Shown: positions 30,135 to 38,540 of the stretch, piece by piece
Layout: the number at the start of each line of letters is the position of its first letter
How positions within the stretch are numbered: the stretch's first letter is position 1
From: Falsiroseomonas bella
Lineage (GTDB): Bacteria; Pseudomonadota; Alphaproteobacteria; Acetobacterales; Acetobacteraceae
Reading direction: 5' to 3'
Length of the DNA: 64,000 bases
Assembly: GCF_003173615.1 (NCBI RefSeq)
Contig: NZ_QGNA01000003.1
Location: 620,001 to 684,000 of the forward strand
Translations under genes and position numbers: made by a program
Notes under the pieces: model-generated
What the model was told of the DNA's origin: nothing
The model's input: only the letters and a program-made list of their open reading frames with translations
The model's database searches: none

Positions 30135-30156
30135 TCCGCTGTCACGAGTGGCTGGC

Positions 30157-30190
30157 AAGAAAAAGGGCCGGACCCTTCGGCCCGGCCCCT
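30157..30190 (-). terminator. Rho-independent terminator after speD
   Basis: On the minus strand a GC stem (GGGCCGG paired with CCGGCCC, arms at 30182-30188 and 30165-30171) is followed by TTTTTCTT. This is the only textbook intrinsic terminator in the window. It ends speD transcription and so partly uncouples speE from it. Confidence 0.8.
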
Positions 30191-30213
30191 TATCACGAAA
30201 CGGCGCGAAGCGC

Positions 30214-30666
30214 TTACCCGATCAGGCCGCGCTTGTGCTCGGCGAGCTGCACGCGCTCGGGCTGGAAGCCCTTCTTGATCGCCGGGATCGCCTTGGCGGG
30301 GTCGCACTCGCCGCACATGAAGATGTCAATCGCGGCGTAGTCGCGCTCCGGCCAGGTGTGGATGGAGATGTGGCTCTCCGCCAGCACCAGCACGCCCGAC
30401 ACTCCGCCATTCGGCGAGAAGTGGTGGAAGTGCCCGTGCAGGATCGTCGCACCGGCCGCGAGCGCGCCCTCCCGTAGGACGGCGTCGATGTGGTCGGGGT
30501 CATCCAGCCGCGTCGCGCCCCAGAGGTCCACGATCAGGTGGACGCCGGCGAAGCGCAGGCCGCCGCGGTTGATGAAGTAGTCCTTCTCGACCGACCCGTG
30601 GTCGATGTCGTTCCGGGTGTCGCTCGGCATATCCGAGACCATCCCCGGTTGGACGAGAGCTTCCAT
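30214..30666 (-). CDS. speD: S-adenosylmethionine decarboxylase proenzyme
   Basis: 150 residues, prokaryotic class with autocatalytic pyruvoyl formation. The cleavage site is Glu97-Ser98 in LAESHISIHTWPE, with the downstream His99 and the acid-base residues of HGHFHHFSPNGGVSGVLVL and DIFMCGECDP. The product, decarboxylated SAM, is used by SpeE encoded downstream. ATG 30666 has GGAAGGAGCC upstream. The slightly long N-terminus (MEALVQPGMVSDMPSDTRND) is typical of alphaproteobacterial SpeD. Confidence 0.96.
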   Translation of the reverse strand: MEALVQPGMVSDMPSDTRNDIDHGSVEKDYFINRGGLRFAGVHLIVDLWGATRLDDPDHIDAVLREGALAAGATILHGHFHHFSPNGGVSGVLVLAESHISIHTWPERDYAAIDIFMCGECDPAKAIPAIKKGFQPERVQLAEHKRGLIG

Positions 30667-30864
30667 GAACGAGGCTCCTTCCAGCCAGCAGATGACCTTG
30701 GTGGCCGCGATAGGCGGCACCTCGTGGGGTCAACGGGGCGCGCATATGGGGCAAGGGGGACGGGGGCGCAAGGGAAATCGGGACCCCCGGGCCGAAAAAA
30801 ACGCGGGTTCCCCCCGATGGGGACGCGGGGCTTCACCGGCCGCCCCCGGGGGGAGGCCGGAGAC

Positions 30865-33690
30865 TTACCTTGCCGCCCCGCTGCCCGGCCGCAACCGCTC
30901 CAGCTGGGCGGGTAGCAGGCGGGCCACCTCCAGCTCCCGCCGCAGCCGCGGCAGGTCGCCGATGCCGCCGATCCGGCCGGCCGTCATCAGCGCGAAGGCC
31001 TCGGCGAAGGCGCCTTCCTCCATGCGTGAACCTTCGGCGGCGCGCAGCGCGGCGAGCCCGGCCTCGTCGCCGGCCAGCGCCAGCAGTGCGGCGGCGCGGG
31101 CGAGTTGGCGCCGCGCCTCCTCCTCCAGCGGCGCCGGAGACGCAGGCAGCGTGGCGGCGAGATGCGCCTGCATGGCCGCCGCCGCGCCCGGCCAGTCCTG
31201 GCGCGCGGCGAGCAGCTCGGCCAGCTCAGGCAGCGCTTCCCGCCCCGCCTCGCGCAGACGCGCCGCGGCCAGGTCATGCGCACCGAGCGCGGACAGGGCG
31301 CGCGCTTCGGCGCGCAGGCGCGCGACGCGCAACTCCTCCGGCAGCGCCGCCGCCGTGGTGTCCTCCAGCGCCTTGCGCGCCCCGGCCGCATCCCCGGCGT
31401 TCAGCGCGAGCTTGGCCTGCGACAGCCCGATGCGGGCGCGCGATTCGTCGCTCTCCGCCCGCGCCAGCGCGCCACCCAGCACGCGACGCGCGCGATCCAC
31501 CAGGTCGAGCGCGGCGAGGCGCTCGGCGAGTGCGGTCAACGCCTGCTCGGTCGGAGCGCCGGGCGGCAGCAGCGCCGCATGGGTGTCGAACAGCGCGACG
31601 GCGGCGACCGGCGGCTCGGTCTCGATCGCAGCGAGCAGCGCGGCGGCCTGCTTCGGGCGCAGTTCCGCGGCAGCCTGCGGGAAGGCCTGCTCGGCCTCCC
31701 GCAGCGCGTCGAAGGCAGCGCGCGGCGCGCCGGCCTGGAGGCGCAGCTCCGCCAGCCGCGTGCGGGCGCGCAGTTCCTGCGCATCGCCGCGCCACGCCGC
31801 GAGCACCGCCTCCATCGCCGCCGCCGCGCCGGCGGCATCCAGCGCGCCGGTCGCAAGCCGAAGCTCCGCCGCGCGGCGCATCGCGATCGCGCGCGCGAGC
31901 CGATCGCGGCCGCGCGCCACGGCGTCGTAGCCGGCAAGCGCGCCCTCCGAATCGCCGCCGGCTTCGCGCAGCCGTGCCTCGGCCAGCGCAAAGGCCGGAT
32001 CGTCCTCCCGGCCCGCAATCAAGCGGCGTGCCGCGACGGTCTCGCCGCCCTCCGCGAGCGCCATCGCGGCGAGCGGCGCCAGGCGGTCGCGCAGCGGCTC
32101 CGGCCAGGCGCGCAGGATCGGAAGCGAGGCGGCGATTCCAGCAGCCCCGTCCTCGCCGCGCGCGGCGGCCAGCAAGCCACGCCACAGCACGATCTCGTCG
32201 CTCTCCGGCAGGCGTGGATCGAGCAGGCCGTCGGCCTCGTTCAATCGGCCCGCGACCAGTGCGGCAGCGCCATGCAGCGCGCGCGTCCTGGGCTGTTCGG
32301 CCGCGCGCGGATCCTCGCGCATCGCCAGCGCCGCCATCGCCTGCGCTTCCGGTCCCAGGCCGAGGGCGAGCAGTGCCTCCGCGGCGCGCAGGCGCGGCGG
32401 GCCGCGGCCGAGCGGCGGCGCGCCGGCGACGGCGAGATTCGCATTGCGCTCGCGCTGCACCAGCGCGGCGAGCGGCTCCGACGGCAGGTCGAACAGGCGC
32501 GAGAGCGCGGCAGCCTCGTCCGCGGCCTCGGCTTCCGCGCCCATCGCCAGCGCGACGCCTGGCCCGGGATCGGCGGCGAAGCCGGCCGGCAAGGCGCGCA
32601 GCGTCACGCTGTCCGCACGCGGCAGGATGGCGGCGCCGAGGCGCGTCGGCAGCACCTCGAAGGCTGCGGCGCGGCGGCCGGCGGGCGTCGCCTCGCCGCC
32701 CTCGCGCACCGTGCCGACCAGCAGCGCCCCGCCCGTCTCGGGGTCGAGCACCGCGACGCTGCGTGCGGCGCGCGATGCGCGCAGCAGCAGGCGCGCCGGC
32801 GGGCCGGGCTCGATATCCGGCCGGATCGAGCGCAGCGTCGGCGGCGCCTCCACCTGCTCCAGCAACCAGCCATCGCGATGGCGCGTGACCAGCGGCGTTG
32901 CGAAGGCGGCGCGCGGCAGGCGCAGCAAGGTGGCGTGCTCGCCGCGGCTGATCTGCGTTCCGGTTAGCGGCCCCGACCGCAGCGCGGCATCGTCGAGCGA
33001 GACCGGCGCATCCAGCACCAGCAACCAAGCATCGCCCCGGGCAAAGAGCGCGGCACCGACCTCGGCCGAGGCCGGCACCAGAAGGCGGCCGGGCGCGGCC
33101 TGCACCGGGCGCGCGGGCGGCGCCTGCGCGACCTCGGCGGCGGGCGGCGCACTGCGCTCCGGCGCGGTCGCGGGCTGCACCGGAGCAGGCTGCACCGGCG
33201 CGGATTGCACCGGCGCGGAATGCACCGGTGCGGCCGGCGCGGGCTGGACGGCGGCCGGCCGCGGCGGCTCCGGCGCGGCTGGGCGCGGCGTGGCGGAAGC
33301 ACGCGGCGCCGCGGAAGGCGTCGCAGCCGGCGCGGCGCGCGCCGGGTTCTGCGCATCCACGACCACGCGGTTGCCGAGACGGAACACCCGCACCCGCGCG
33401 CCCGGCGCCAGCGTCACCGTCGCCGTGTCGCCTTCCGCCGCGATGGCGCGGATGTTGCGCGGCGGGCGGCGTGCCGCGCTGGCGTCGAAGCTGGCCGGCG
33501 CGGCGAAGCGCAGCACCACGCGTCCTTCGGATTCCTCGACCGCGTAGCCGACGCGCTCCGGCCAGTCGAAGACCAGCCTGCCATGCGTCGGGTGATCGCC
33601 CACGCGCATCCGAACGCGCGCCTCGGCCGAGGCCGCCTCGGGCAGCAGCAGCAGCAGGACCAGCAGCAGCAGCAGGCCGAGACGGCGCAT
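30865..33690 (-). CDS. Exported AMIN/TPR-type protein of the motility operon
   Basis: 941 residues. An N-terminal signal (LGLLLLLVLLLLLPEAASAE) is followed by an AMIN-like beta domain (about 25-110, VRMRVGDHPTHGRLVFDWPE and VVLRFAAPASFDAS). A Pro/Ala linker with imperfect PVQPAPVQP repeats spans about 120-200, then a second beta domain, and from ~400 onward an alpha-solenoid of TPR-like repeats (EAQAMAALAMREDPRAAEQP; DPAFALAEARLREAGGDSEG). It ends four bases downstream-order from cheZ in the minus operon fliL-fliM-DUF6468-MotE-cheY-cheZ. Similar large TPR proteins lie in alphaproteobacterial motility loci; function here is not defined, perhaps in cell wall or motor assembly. Confidence 0.78.
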   Translation of the reverse strand: MRRLGLLLLLVLLLLLPEAASAEARVRMRVGDHPTHGRLVFDWPERVGYAVEESEGRVVLRFAAPASFDASAARRPPRNIRAIAAEGDTATVTLAPGARVRVFRLGNRVVVDAQNPARAAPAATPSAAPRASATPRPAAPEPPRPAAVQPAPAAPVHSAPVQSAPVQPAPVQPATAPERSAPPAAEVAQAPPARPVQAAPGRLLVPASAEVGAALFARGDAWLLVLDAPVSLDDAALRSGPLTGTQISRGEHATLLRLPRAAFATPLVTRHRDGWLLEQVEAPPTLRSIRPDIEPGPPARLLLRASRAARSVAVLDPETGGALLVGTVREGGEATPAGRRAAAFEVLPTRLGAAILPRADSVTLRALPAGFAADPGPGVALAMGAEAEAADEAAALSRLFDLPSEPLAALVQRERNANLAVAGAPPLGRGPPRLRAAEALLALGLGPEAQAMAALAMREDPRAAEQPRTRALHGAAALVAGRLNEADGLLDPRLPESDEIVLWRGLLAAARGEDGAAGIAASLPILRAWPEPLRDRLAPLAAMALAEGGETVAARRLIAGREDDPAFALAEARLREAGGDSEGALAGYDAVARGRDRLARAIAMRRAAELRLATGALDAAGAAAAMEAVLAAWRGDAQELRARTRLAELRLQAGAPRAAFDALREAEQAFPQAAAELRPKQAAALLAAIETEPPVAAVALFDTHAALLPPGAPTEQALTALAERLAALDLVDRARRVLGGALARAESDESRARIGLSQAKLALNAGDAAGARKALEDTTAAALPEELRVARLRAEARALSALGAHDLAAARLREAGREALPELAELLAARQDWPGAAAAMQAHLAATLPASPAPLEEEARRQLARAAALLALAGDEAGLAALRAAEGSRMEEGAFAEAFALMTAGRIGGIGDLPRLRRELEVARLLPAQLERLRPGSGAAR

Positions 33691-33694
33691 GGGA

Positions 33695-34291
33695 TCAGAG
33701 CTCCGACAGCAGGCGGTCGATTTCGGCCTGGCTCACCGCCGCGCCCGGCAGCTGCGGGCCTTCGGCAAGGCGGCGGCCCTCCGTCACCTCGGCCTCCGGC
33801 TCCGGCGCCGCGCGGCCCTCGAGGAAGTTGCCCGTCACGTCGGCCACGCGCGCCTCGATCGCCTTCAGCGCGGTCACCACCTTGCCGATGCGCTGGCCGG
33901 TGATGTCCTGGAAGCTGCAGGCCTCGTAGATGCGGGTGATGGCGCCCTGCAGCGCCTCCGCATCCGCCTTGCCGACGCGGGCCGACACCGTCTCCAGCAC
34001 CTCGCAGCAATCGAGGATCTCGTTCGTCGCCTGCGCGGTGTGGTCCACGATCGCGTCCAGCTCGTCGGTCGCGCTCGGGATGTGGCTGCCGGTGATGTCG
34101 TCCACCTTCAGCCGCGCGATCTCCTGCTTCGCGCGGGCGACGGTGCGGCCGAGGCCTTCCAGCTCGGCCAGCAGCGCGGCCTCGGTCGCGGTCAGGTCGC
34201 CGGCCATGCTGCCGAGCACCTGCCGGACGGCCGCTTCGATCCTCTCGCTGGTGGGCGCGTCCGCCGCGCCGGGGGCGATGCCGTCAGGCAT
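33695..34291 (-). CDS. cheZ: CheZ-family chemotaxis protein phosphatase
   Basis: 198 residues, largely a long helical hairpin. IYEACSFQDITGQRIGKVVT contains the conserved Asp/Gln pair with the catalytic Gln of CheZ. The C-terminal 12 residues are SQAEIDRLLSEL, a CheY-binding peptide resembling the FliM N-terminal motif. It overlaps cheY by 8 bases, so phosphatase and substrate are co-translated. CheZ removes phosphate from CheY-P and so resets motor bias. Ala-rich start; ATG 34291. Confidence 0.9.
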   Translation of the reverse strand: MPDGIAPGAADAPTSERIEAAVRQVLGSMAGDLTATEAALLAELEGLGRTVARAKQEIARLKVDDITGSHIPSATDELDAIVDHTAQATNEILDCCEVLETVSARVGKADAEALQGAITRIYEACSFQDITGQRIGKVVTALKAIEARVADVTGNFLEGRAAPEPEAEVTEGRRLAEGPQLPGAAVSQAEIDRLLSEL

Positions 34292-34664
34292 GCACCATCA
34301 CCTTCTCGATCTTCTCGCGCAGCGTCTCGGCGTTGAACGGCTTGACGATGTAGTTGGAGACGCCCGCCTGCTTCGCCGCGACCACGTTCTCCGTCTTGCT
34401 CTCGGCGGTGATCATGATGAAGGGCGTGTGCTTCAGACGGGGATCGGCCCGCACCTCCTTCAGCAGGTCGAGGCCGGTCATCGGCGCCATGTTCCAGTCG
34501 CTGATGACCAGGCCGAAATTGCCGGCGCGCAGCTTGCTGAGCGCCTCCTCCCCGTCCGAGGCCTCCTCGACATTCTCGATGTCGAGCTGCTTCAGCAGGT
34601 TGCGGATGATGCGCAGCATCGTCTTGTAGTCGTCCACGATCAGGACGGACATGCGCTTGTCCAT
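34284..34664 (-). CDS. cheY: Chemotaxis response regulator CheY
   Basis: 126-residue stand-alone receiver. Acidic pocket residues are Asp11 and Asp12 (SVLIVDDYKTM), the phospho-acceptor is Asp56 (FGLVISDWNM), the switch Thr is in FIMITAESKTENV, and the conserved Lys is in NYIVKPF. Phospho-CheY would bind FliM encoded in the same operon. Upstream (34665-34762) is a 98-base gap containing GGTAACC on the minus strand, which may hold a separate promoter; cheY and cheZ overlap. Confidence 0.96.
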   Translation of the reverse strand: MDKRMSVLIVDDYKTMLRIIRNLLKQLDIENVEEASDGEEALSKLRAGNFGLVISDWNMAPMTGLDLLKEVRADPRLKHTPFIMITAESKTENVVAAKQAGVSNYIVKPFNAETLREKIEKVMVHA

Positions 34665-34762
34665 GCGTTCCGGTTACCCTCTTGCCCAGCGCCGCGCGCC
34701 CCGCGGCACGGCCGTGAGAGCTAGCGCGGCGCTGATGAACGCATCGCGAAGACGCAGTTCCC

Positions 34763-35380
34763 TCATCGCCGCGCCGCCTGCTGTTCCACCCGCTCCGCCC
34801 GCAGCCGCGCGAGTTCCGCCGTCAGGGCACGCGCGCGATCCGGCCGCATGGCGCCGAGCACCGGCGCGGCCTTCGCCTCGCGCATGCGGTCCACGATCGA
34901 GAGCAGCACGGGCATGTCGAGATCGTCGAAGATCGCCGCCGCGTCGCGCGGCCGCATCCCCTCATAGAGCTTCACCAGCCCGCGCAGCCCGGCATCCTCC
35001 CGCGCCGCGCGCTCCCGCTCCAGCGCCTCCAGCCGCCCCTGCAGGGCGGTGAGTTCCTCCACGCGCGTCATCAGCCGCCGTTCGGCGGCGGCCAGCATCA
35101 CCTCGCGCTGCGCCGCGGCCTGCTCCCGCGCCTCGATCTCGGCGCGGCGCGCGCGCAACGCCTCCAGCACCGCGCGTTCGGCGGCGGCTTCGGCCGGCGG
35201 CGGCGCCTCCGGTTGCGCGGCGGGTGGCGGCGCCGGCGCGGCTGGCGGCGCCTGCGCGGCAGCAGAGGCGACCGGTCTCGGCGCGGCAGCCCAGAACGGC
35301 GCTGCAAGCCGCTCCGCCTTCATCAGCACCAGCAGCGCCGCCGCGCCGATGCCGAGCCGCAGCAGCCCGATGCGCGGCAT
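34763..35380 (-). CDS. MotE-like flagellar motor chaperone/MgtE-N-domain protein
   Basis: 205 residues. One membrane helix (LLRLGIGAAALLVLMKAERL, about 5-24), a Pro/Ala linker (34-66), a coiled coil (ARRAEIEAREQAAAQREVML and RRLMTRVEELTALQGRLEAL), then an MgtE-N-like helical domain YEGMRPRDAAAIFDDLDMPV. This matches the periplasmic MotE/FliG-MgtE fold proteins found between fliL/fliM and motor genes in alphaproteobacteria; MotE of Sinorhizobium stabilises MotC. One base separates it from the DUF6468 stop. Confidence 0.82.
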   Translation of the reverse strand: MPRIGLLRLGIGAAALLVLMKAERLAAPFWAAAPRPVASAAAQAPPAAPAPPPAAQPEAPPPAEAAAERAVLEALRARRAEIEAREQAAAQREVMLAAAERRLMTRVEELTALQGRLEALERERAAREDAGLRGLVKLYEGMRPRDAAAIFDDLDMPVLLSIVDRMREAKAAPVLGAMRPDRARALTAELARLRAERVEQQAARR

Positions 35381-35381
35381 C

Positions 35382-35810
35382 TCAGCGCAGGCCCTGCAGC
35401 GCGCGCAGCAATTCGCGTTCCGCCTCGCTGCGGGCCGCGCGCTCGGGCGCGGCGGCGGGCGGGGCAGGCGCGTCGCCCGCCATCGGCCGCGCCCGGCGCA
35501 CCAGCCCGTCCAGGCGATCGGCCAGCACCTCCGCGCGCTCGGTCAGGAAGGCCAGGTCGTCGCGCAGCTTTTCGGCGGTCGCGACGCGCTCCGCGACCGC
35601 GCGCCCGGACTGCTCGGCGGTCGCGCGCAGCCGCGCCAGCGCCGCCTCCGCGGCTTCCGTGGCGCGGGCGATGTCCGCAGCGCCGTTCTGCAGGTCGCCG
35701 CCGGCGCCGCGCAGCACCGCGATCCGCCGCTCCAGCCGCCAGGCGAAGGGGATCACTACCAGCAACAGGGCCAGCAGCGTGGCATGCGCAGCCCATTCCA
35801 GCAGGCTCAT
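35382..35810 (-). CDS. DUF6468 family flagellar-operon protein
   Basis: 142 residues. An N-terminal membrane helix (LEWAAHATLLALLLVVIPFA) is followed by a helical coiled domain (ARATEAAEAALARLRATAEQ; KLRDDLAFLTERAEVLADRL) and an Ala-rich tail. DUF6468 proteins are found between fliM and motE-like genes in alphaproteobacteria and have no experimental role known to me. The ATG overlaps the fliM stop in an ATGA junction. Confidence 0.82.
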   Translation of the reverse strand: MSLLEWAAHATLLALLLVVIPFAWRLERRIAVLRGAGGDLQNGAADIARATEAAEAALARLRATAEQSGRAVAERVATAEKLRDDLAFLTERAEVLADRLDGLVRRARPMAGDAPAPPAAAPERAARSEAERELLRALQGLR

Positions 35811-36907
35811 GCGGCATCCTCCGTCGGGGTGGGCGGCACCGGGCGCACCTTGTCGATCCTGACCGCGAGGCGGCTTTCCCGGCGGCCAAGCTCGGCCTCG
35901 AACAGCGCCACATCGCCGCAGCGCAGCGAGACGGGGGCGCCGGGCGGGGTGGAGAGCAGGATGCGGTCGCCGACGCGCAGCCCCAGCACCTGGCTCAGCG
36001 GCATCACCTGCTGGTCGAGCACGACATCCAGCGCGACGTCGGTCTGGCGCAGTTCCTCCGCCAGGTGGGTCTCCCAGATGCTGTCGCGGCCGAAGCGCTC
36101 GCCCATGAATTGCTGCAGCAGCAGCTCGCGCACCGGCTCCAGCGTGGCGTAGGGCAGCAGCACTTCCAGCCGGCCGCCTCGATCCTCCATCTCGATCCGC
36201 ATGCGGCTGACGACCGCGGCGTTGGACAGGCGGGAGATGGCGGCGAAGCGCGGGTTCACCTCCAGCCGGTCGAAGCGGAAATCCACCTCGCAGAGCGGCT
36301 CGAAGGCGGCCTTCAGGTCGCCCAGCACCACGCCGATCAGGCGCTCCACCAGGGTGCGCTCGATGGTGGTGTAGGGGCGGCCCTCGATGCGCATCGCGGC
36401 CGTGCCGCGCCGCCCGCCGAGCAGCACGTCCACCACCGAATAGATCAGCGCGGAATCCACCACGATCAGGCCGTAATTGTCCCACTGCTCGGCGCGGAAC
36501 ACCGCCAGCATCGCCGGCAGCGGGATGGAGTTCAGGTAGTCGCCGAAGCGCTGCGAGGCCATCACGTCGATGGAGATCTCGACATTGTCGGAGGTGAAGT
36601 TGCGCAGCGTGGTCGTCATCAGCCGCACCAGGCGATCGAAGACGATCTCCAGCATCGGCAGGCGTTCGTAGGCGACGAGGCCGGAGGAGATGATGCGCTC
36701 GATGCCGGACATCGCGCTCTCGCGCGAGGGGCCGGCATCGAAGCCGAGCAGGCTGTCGATCTCGGCCTGGTTCAGCACGCGCGTCGCCTCGCCGGAGGTC
36801 GGCGCCTCGCCCTCCGCGCCCTTCCCGCCCTGCTCCTGGTCGAGCGCCGCGCCCCAGGCGGCGGCGAGGTCCTCCTGGTTCTCGCCCTCCCCCGCCTCGC
36901 CGCTCAT
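35807..36907 (-). CDS. fliM: Flagellar motor switch protein FliM
   Basis: 366 residues. The CheY-binding motif LNQAEIDSLLGFD is at 45-57, preceded by an acidic Gly-rich extension of about 44 residues that most FliM proteins lack. The middle domain has MLEIVFDRLVRLMTTTLRNF and the conserved GG pair in VVDVLLGGRRGT. The C-terminal domain (LRVGDRILLSTPPGAPVSLR) is the FliN-like SpoA fold. It overlaps fliL at the 5-prime side and DUF6468 at the 3-prime side, each by 4 bases. Confidence 0.96.
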   Translation of the reverse strand: MSGEAGEGENQEDLAAAWGAALDQEQGGKGAEGEAPTSGEATRVLNQAEIDSLLGFDAGPSRESAMSGIERIISSGLVAYERLPMLEIVFDRLVRLMTTTLRNFTSDNVEISIDVMASQRFGDYLNSIPLPAMLAVFRAEQWDNYGLIVVDSALIYSVVDVLLGGRRGTAAMRIEGRPYTTIERTLVERLIGVVLGDLKAAFEPLCEVDFRFDRLEVNPRFAAISRLSNAAVVSRMRIEMEDRGGRLEVLLPYATLEPVRELLLQQFMGERFGRDSIWETHLAEELRQTDVALDVVLDQQVMPLSQVLGLRVGDRILLSTPPGAPVSLRCGDVALFEAELGRRESRLAVRIDKVRPVPPTPTEDAA

Positions 36908-37443
36908 TGCACCAGGATCTCCACGAAGAGCACGTCGGTGACGCGCGCGGGGCTCGCGGCGATGGAGGCACGCGCGATCAATTCCTCCCGCAGGCGGTGC
37001 GACCCGGCGGAGCCGCGCAGCTCGTCCGGTCGCACCTCGCGCAGATAGGTGGCGAAGAGGTCCACGAGGCGCGGCATCGCCTCGGTCACCGCCGCGACCT
37101 GCGTGGAATCGGAGATCTCGAGCTTGGCGCGCAGCCGCACGAAGCTGGCGCGGCGGCCGTTCGGCACGTTGAGGTTGGAGACGATCTCCGGCAGGTCCAC
37201 GAAGGCCGGCGTCGGCGCGGGCGGGGGCTGCGCCGCCGCTTCCTCGGTCGCGTCGGCCGGCTTCGCGCCCATGCCGAGCAGCGGCGGCAGGATGCCGCCG
37301 AACCACAAGCCTGCGCCGAGCCCGATCAACAGCAGCGGCAGCGCGAGCAGCAGCAGCTTCTTCTTGCCGCCGCCCTTCCTGGGCTCGCCGGCCTCGCCCT
37401 CCGGCTTCTTTTCCTCCTTCGCGGCCGCCATGGCCCGTTCCAT
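36904..37443 (-). CDS. fliL: Flagellar basal body-associated protein FliL
   Basis: 179 residues. A Lys/Glu/Gly-rich cytoplasmic N-terminus precedes one membrane helix (KLLLLALPLLLIGLGAGLWF), then a Pro/Ala linker and the periplasmic domain with FVDLPEIVSNLNVPNGRRAS and FVRLRAKLEISDSTQVAAVT, ending VTDVLFVEILVQ, the typical FliL C-terminus. FliL rings surround MotAB stators. Start choice is ambiguous: 37443 has AGGAGG close upstream, 37431 and 37467 are alternatives. It heads the minus-strand motility operon. Confidence 0.92.
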   Translation of the reverse strand: MERAMAAAKEEKKPEGEAGEPRKGGGKKKLLLLALPLLLIGLGAGLWFGGILPPLLGMGAKPADATEEAAAQPPPAPTPAFVDLPEIVSNLNVPNGRRASFVRLRAKLEISDSTQVAAVTEAMPRLVDLFATYLREVRPDELRGSAGSHRLREELIARASIAASPARVTDVLFVEILVQ

Positions 37444-37480
37444 CCGCCTCCTGCCGACGCGGCGCATCCTGGGCGGGCTG

Positions 37481-37487
37481 GGTTAAC
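37481..37487. promoter_or_regulatory. CtrA-like half-site between fliL and flgF
   Basis: GGTTAAC is an exact CtrA half-site (TTAACC on the minus strand) in a GC-rich divergent intergenic region, 38 bases upstream of the fliL start. No second half at the N7 spacing is present, so binding is tentative. Confidence 0.3.
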
Positions 37488-37578
37488 GGATGCTTTCGAT
37501 GGCGCGTGCCGCTTGCCGATACAGGGAAAAACCTGCCGGGCGCGCGGCAGCCGACGCCGCGGAAAGCGCCGCGCCGGC

Positions 37579-37593
37579 TGGCACGCGCCTTGC
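37579..37593 (+). promoter_or_regulatory. Sigma-54 promoter of flgF
   Basis: TGGCACG-CGCC-TTGC is an exact match to the sigma-54 -24/-12 consensus (GG-N10-GC). It lies 33 bases upstream of the flgF ATG. Transcription would need an FlbD-type activator bound further upstream. Confidence 0.8.
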
Positions 37594-37625
37594 GGAACGG
37601 CTGGCGACGCATCGGAGCACGCCGC

Positions 37626-38372
37626 ATGGACAGCCCCGGCTATATCGTCCTGTCACGCCTGATCGCCGCGCAACGCGCGACGGCGGTGACGGCGAACAAC
37701 ATGGCCAATGCCGACACGCCCGGCTATCGCGCGCATCGCCCGCTCTTCGGTGCCGTGCTGGAGCGGCAGCTCTGGGCCGATGCGCCGCGGGGCGGCCGCG
37801 ACCTGGCCTTCGCGCAGGACCGGGCCACCTGGCGGGACGCCACGCCGGCGCCGCTGACGCGCACCGGCAATCCGCTCGACCTCGCTCTGTCCGACCAGGA
37901 GGCCTTCCTGGCGGTGGAGACGCCGCGCGGCGAGCGCTACACGCGCGCCGGCCGCTTCACGCTGGACGGCCAGGGCCGCGTGGTGGACGCCGAGGGCAAC
38001 CAGGTGTTGGCCGCCGGCGGTCAGCCGCTGCGCCTGGAGCCGAACACGTCGCGCATCGACATACGCGGCGACGGCGCCGTGCTGACGGAGAACGGGCCGG
38101 CGGGCCAGCTGCGCATCGTGCGCTTTGCCGACCTGCAGCGCCTGACGGCCGAAGGCGACCGCAACTTCGCCGCGCCCGAGGACATGCCGCCCGAGCCCGT
38201 GGCGGCGCCGGGCGTGGTGCAGGGCGCGGTGGAGGGCAGCAATGTCCGCCCCGTTCTCGAGATGACGCGGCTGACCGACGACATGCGCCACTTCCAGTTC
38301 GTCGCGCAGATGGCCGAGCGCGAAGGCGAACGCCTCGGCAGCGCCGTCGAACGCATCCTCCGGCGCCGGTGA
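37626..38372 (+). CDS. flgF: Flagellar basal-body rod protein FlgF
   Basis: 248 residues. The N-terminal rod motif (VTANNMANADTPGYRAHRPL) and the central EAFLAVETPRGERYTRAGRF are characteristic, and the C-terminus (VRPVLEMTRLTDDMRHFQFV) fits FlgF rather than FlgG. It forms part of the proximal rod. The ATG at 37626 lies just after the sigma-54 promoter; a longer frame from 37506 would begin upstream of that promoter and is rejected. flgG follows after a family-B repeat. Confidence 0.94.
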   Translation: MDSPGYIVLSRLIAAQRATAVTANNMANADTPGYRAHRPLFGAVLERQLWADAPRGGRDLAFAQDRATWRDATPAPLTRTGNPLDLALSDQEAFLAVETPRGERYTRAGRFTLDGQGRVVDAEGNQVLAAGGQPLRLEPNTSRIDIRGDGAVLTENGPAGQLRIVRFADLQRLTAEGDRNFAAPEDMPPEPVAAPGVVQGAVEGSNVRPVLEMTRLTDDMRHFQFVAQMAEREGERLGSAVERILRRR

Positions 38373-38411
38373 GGACGACAACGATGAATCCCGACAACCA
38401 TCAGAACTGGC

Positions 38412-38534
38412 GGTCGCCGCAGGCGACCGAGCGGCCGAACGGCCGCCGCGCACAAACCAGCAGCATAGCCCGGCGCACCCGTGGCCTGCGCGCAAGCCAA
38501 GGCCGCGGAGCGGCCGCCCGGCGCCTGAGGGCAC
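38412..38534 (-). repeat. Dispersed hairpin repeat, family B copy 3
   Basis: On the minus strand it begins GTGCCCTCAGGCGCCGGGCG, then hairpin GGCCGC-TCC-GCGGCC, core TTGGCTTGCGCGCAGGCC, a spacer ending GGTTTGTGCGCGGC, and hairpins GCGGCC-GTTC-GGCCGC and GGTCGCC-TGC-GGCGACC. It interrupts the flgF-flgG junction, which is normally close, and lies only six bases before the flgG ATG. Confidence 0.85.
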
Positions 38535-38540
38535 ACTAAG

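Noticed and set aside
30667-30864. Possible gene or terminator in the 198-base gap upstream of speD
   Set aside because: Only G/C runs and a short A tract without a consistent hairpin; nothing supportable.
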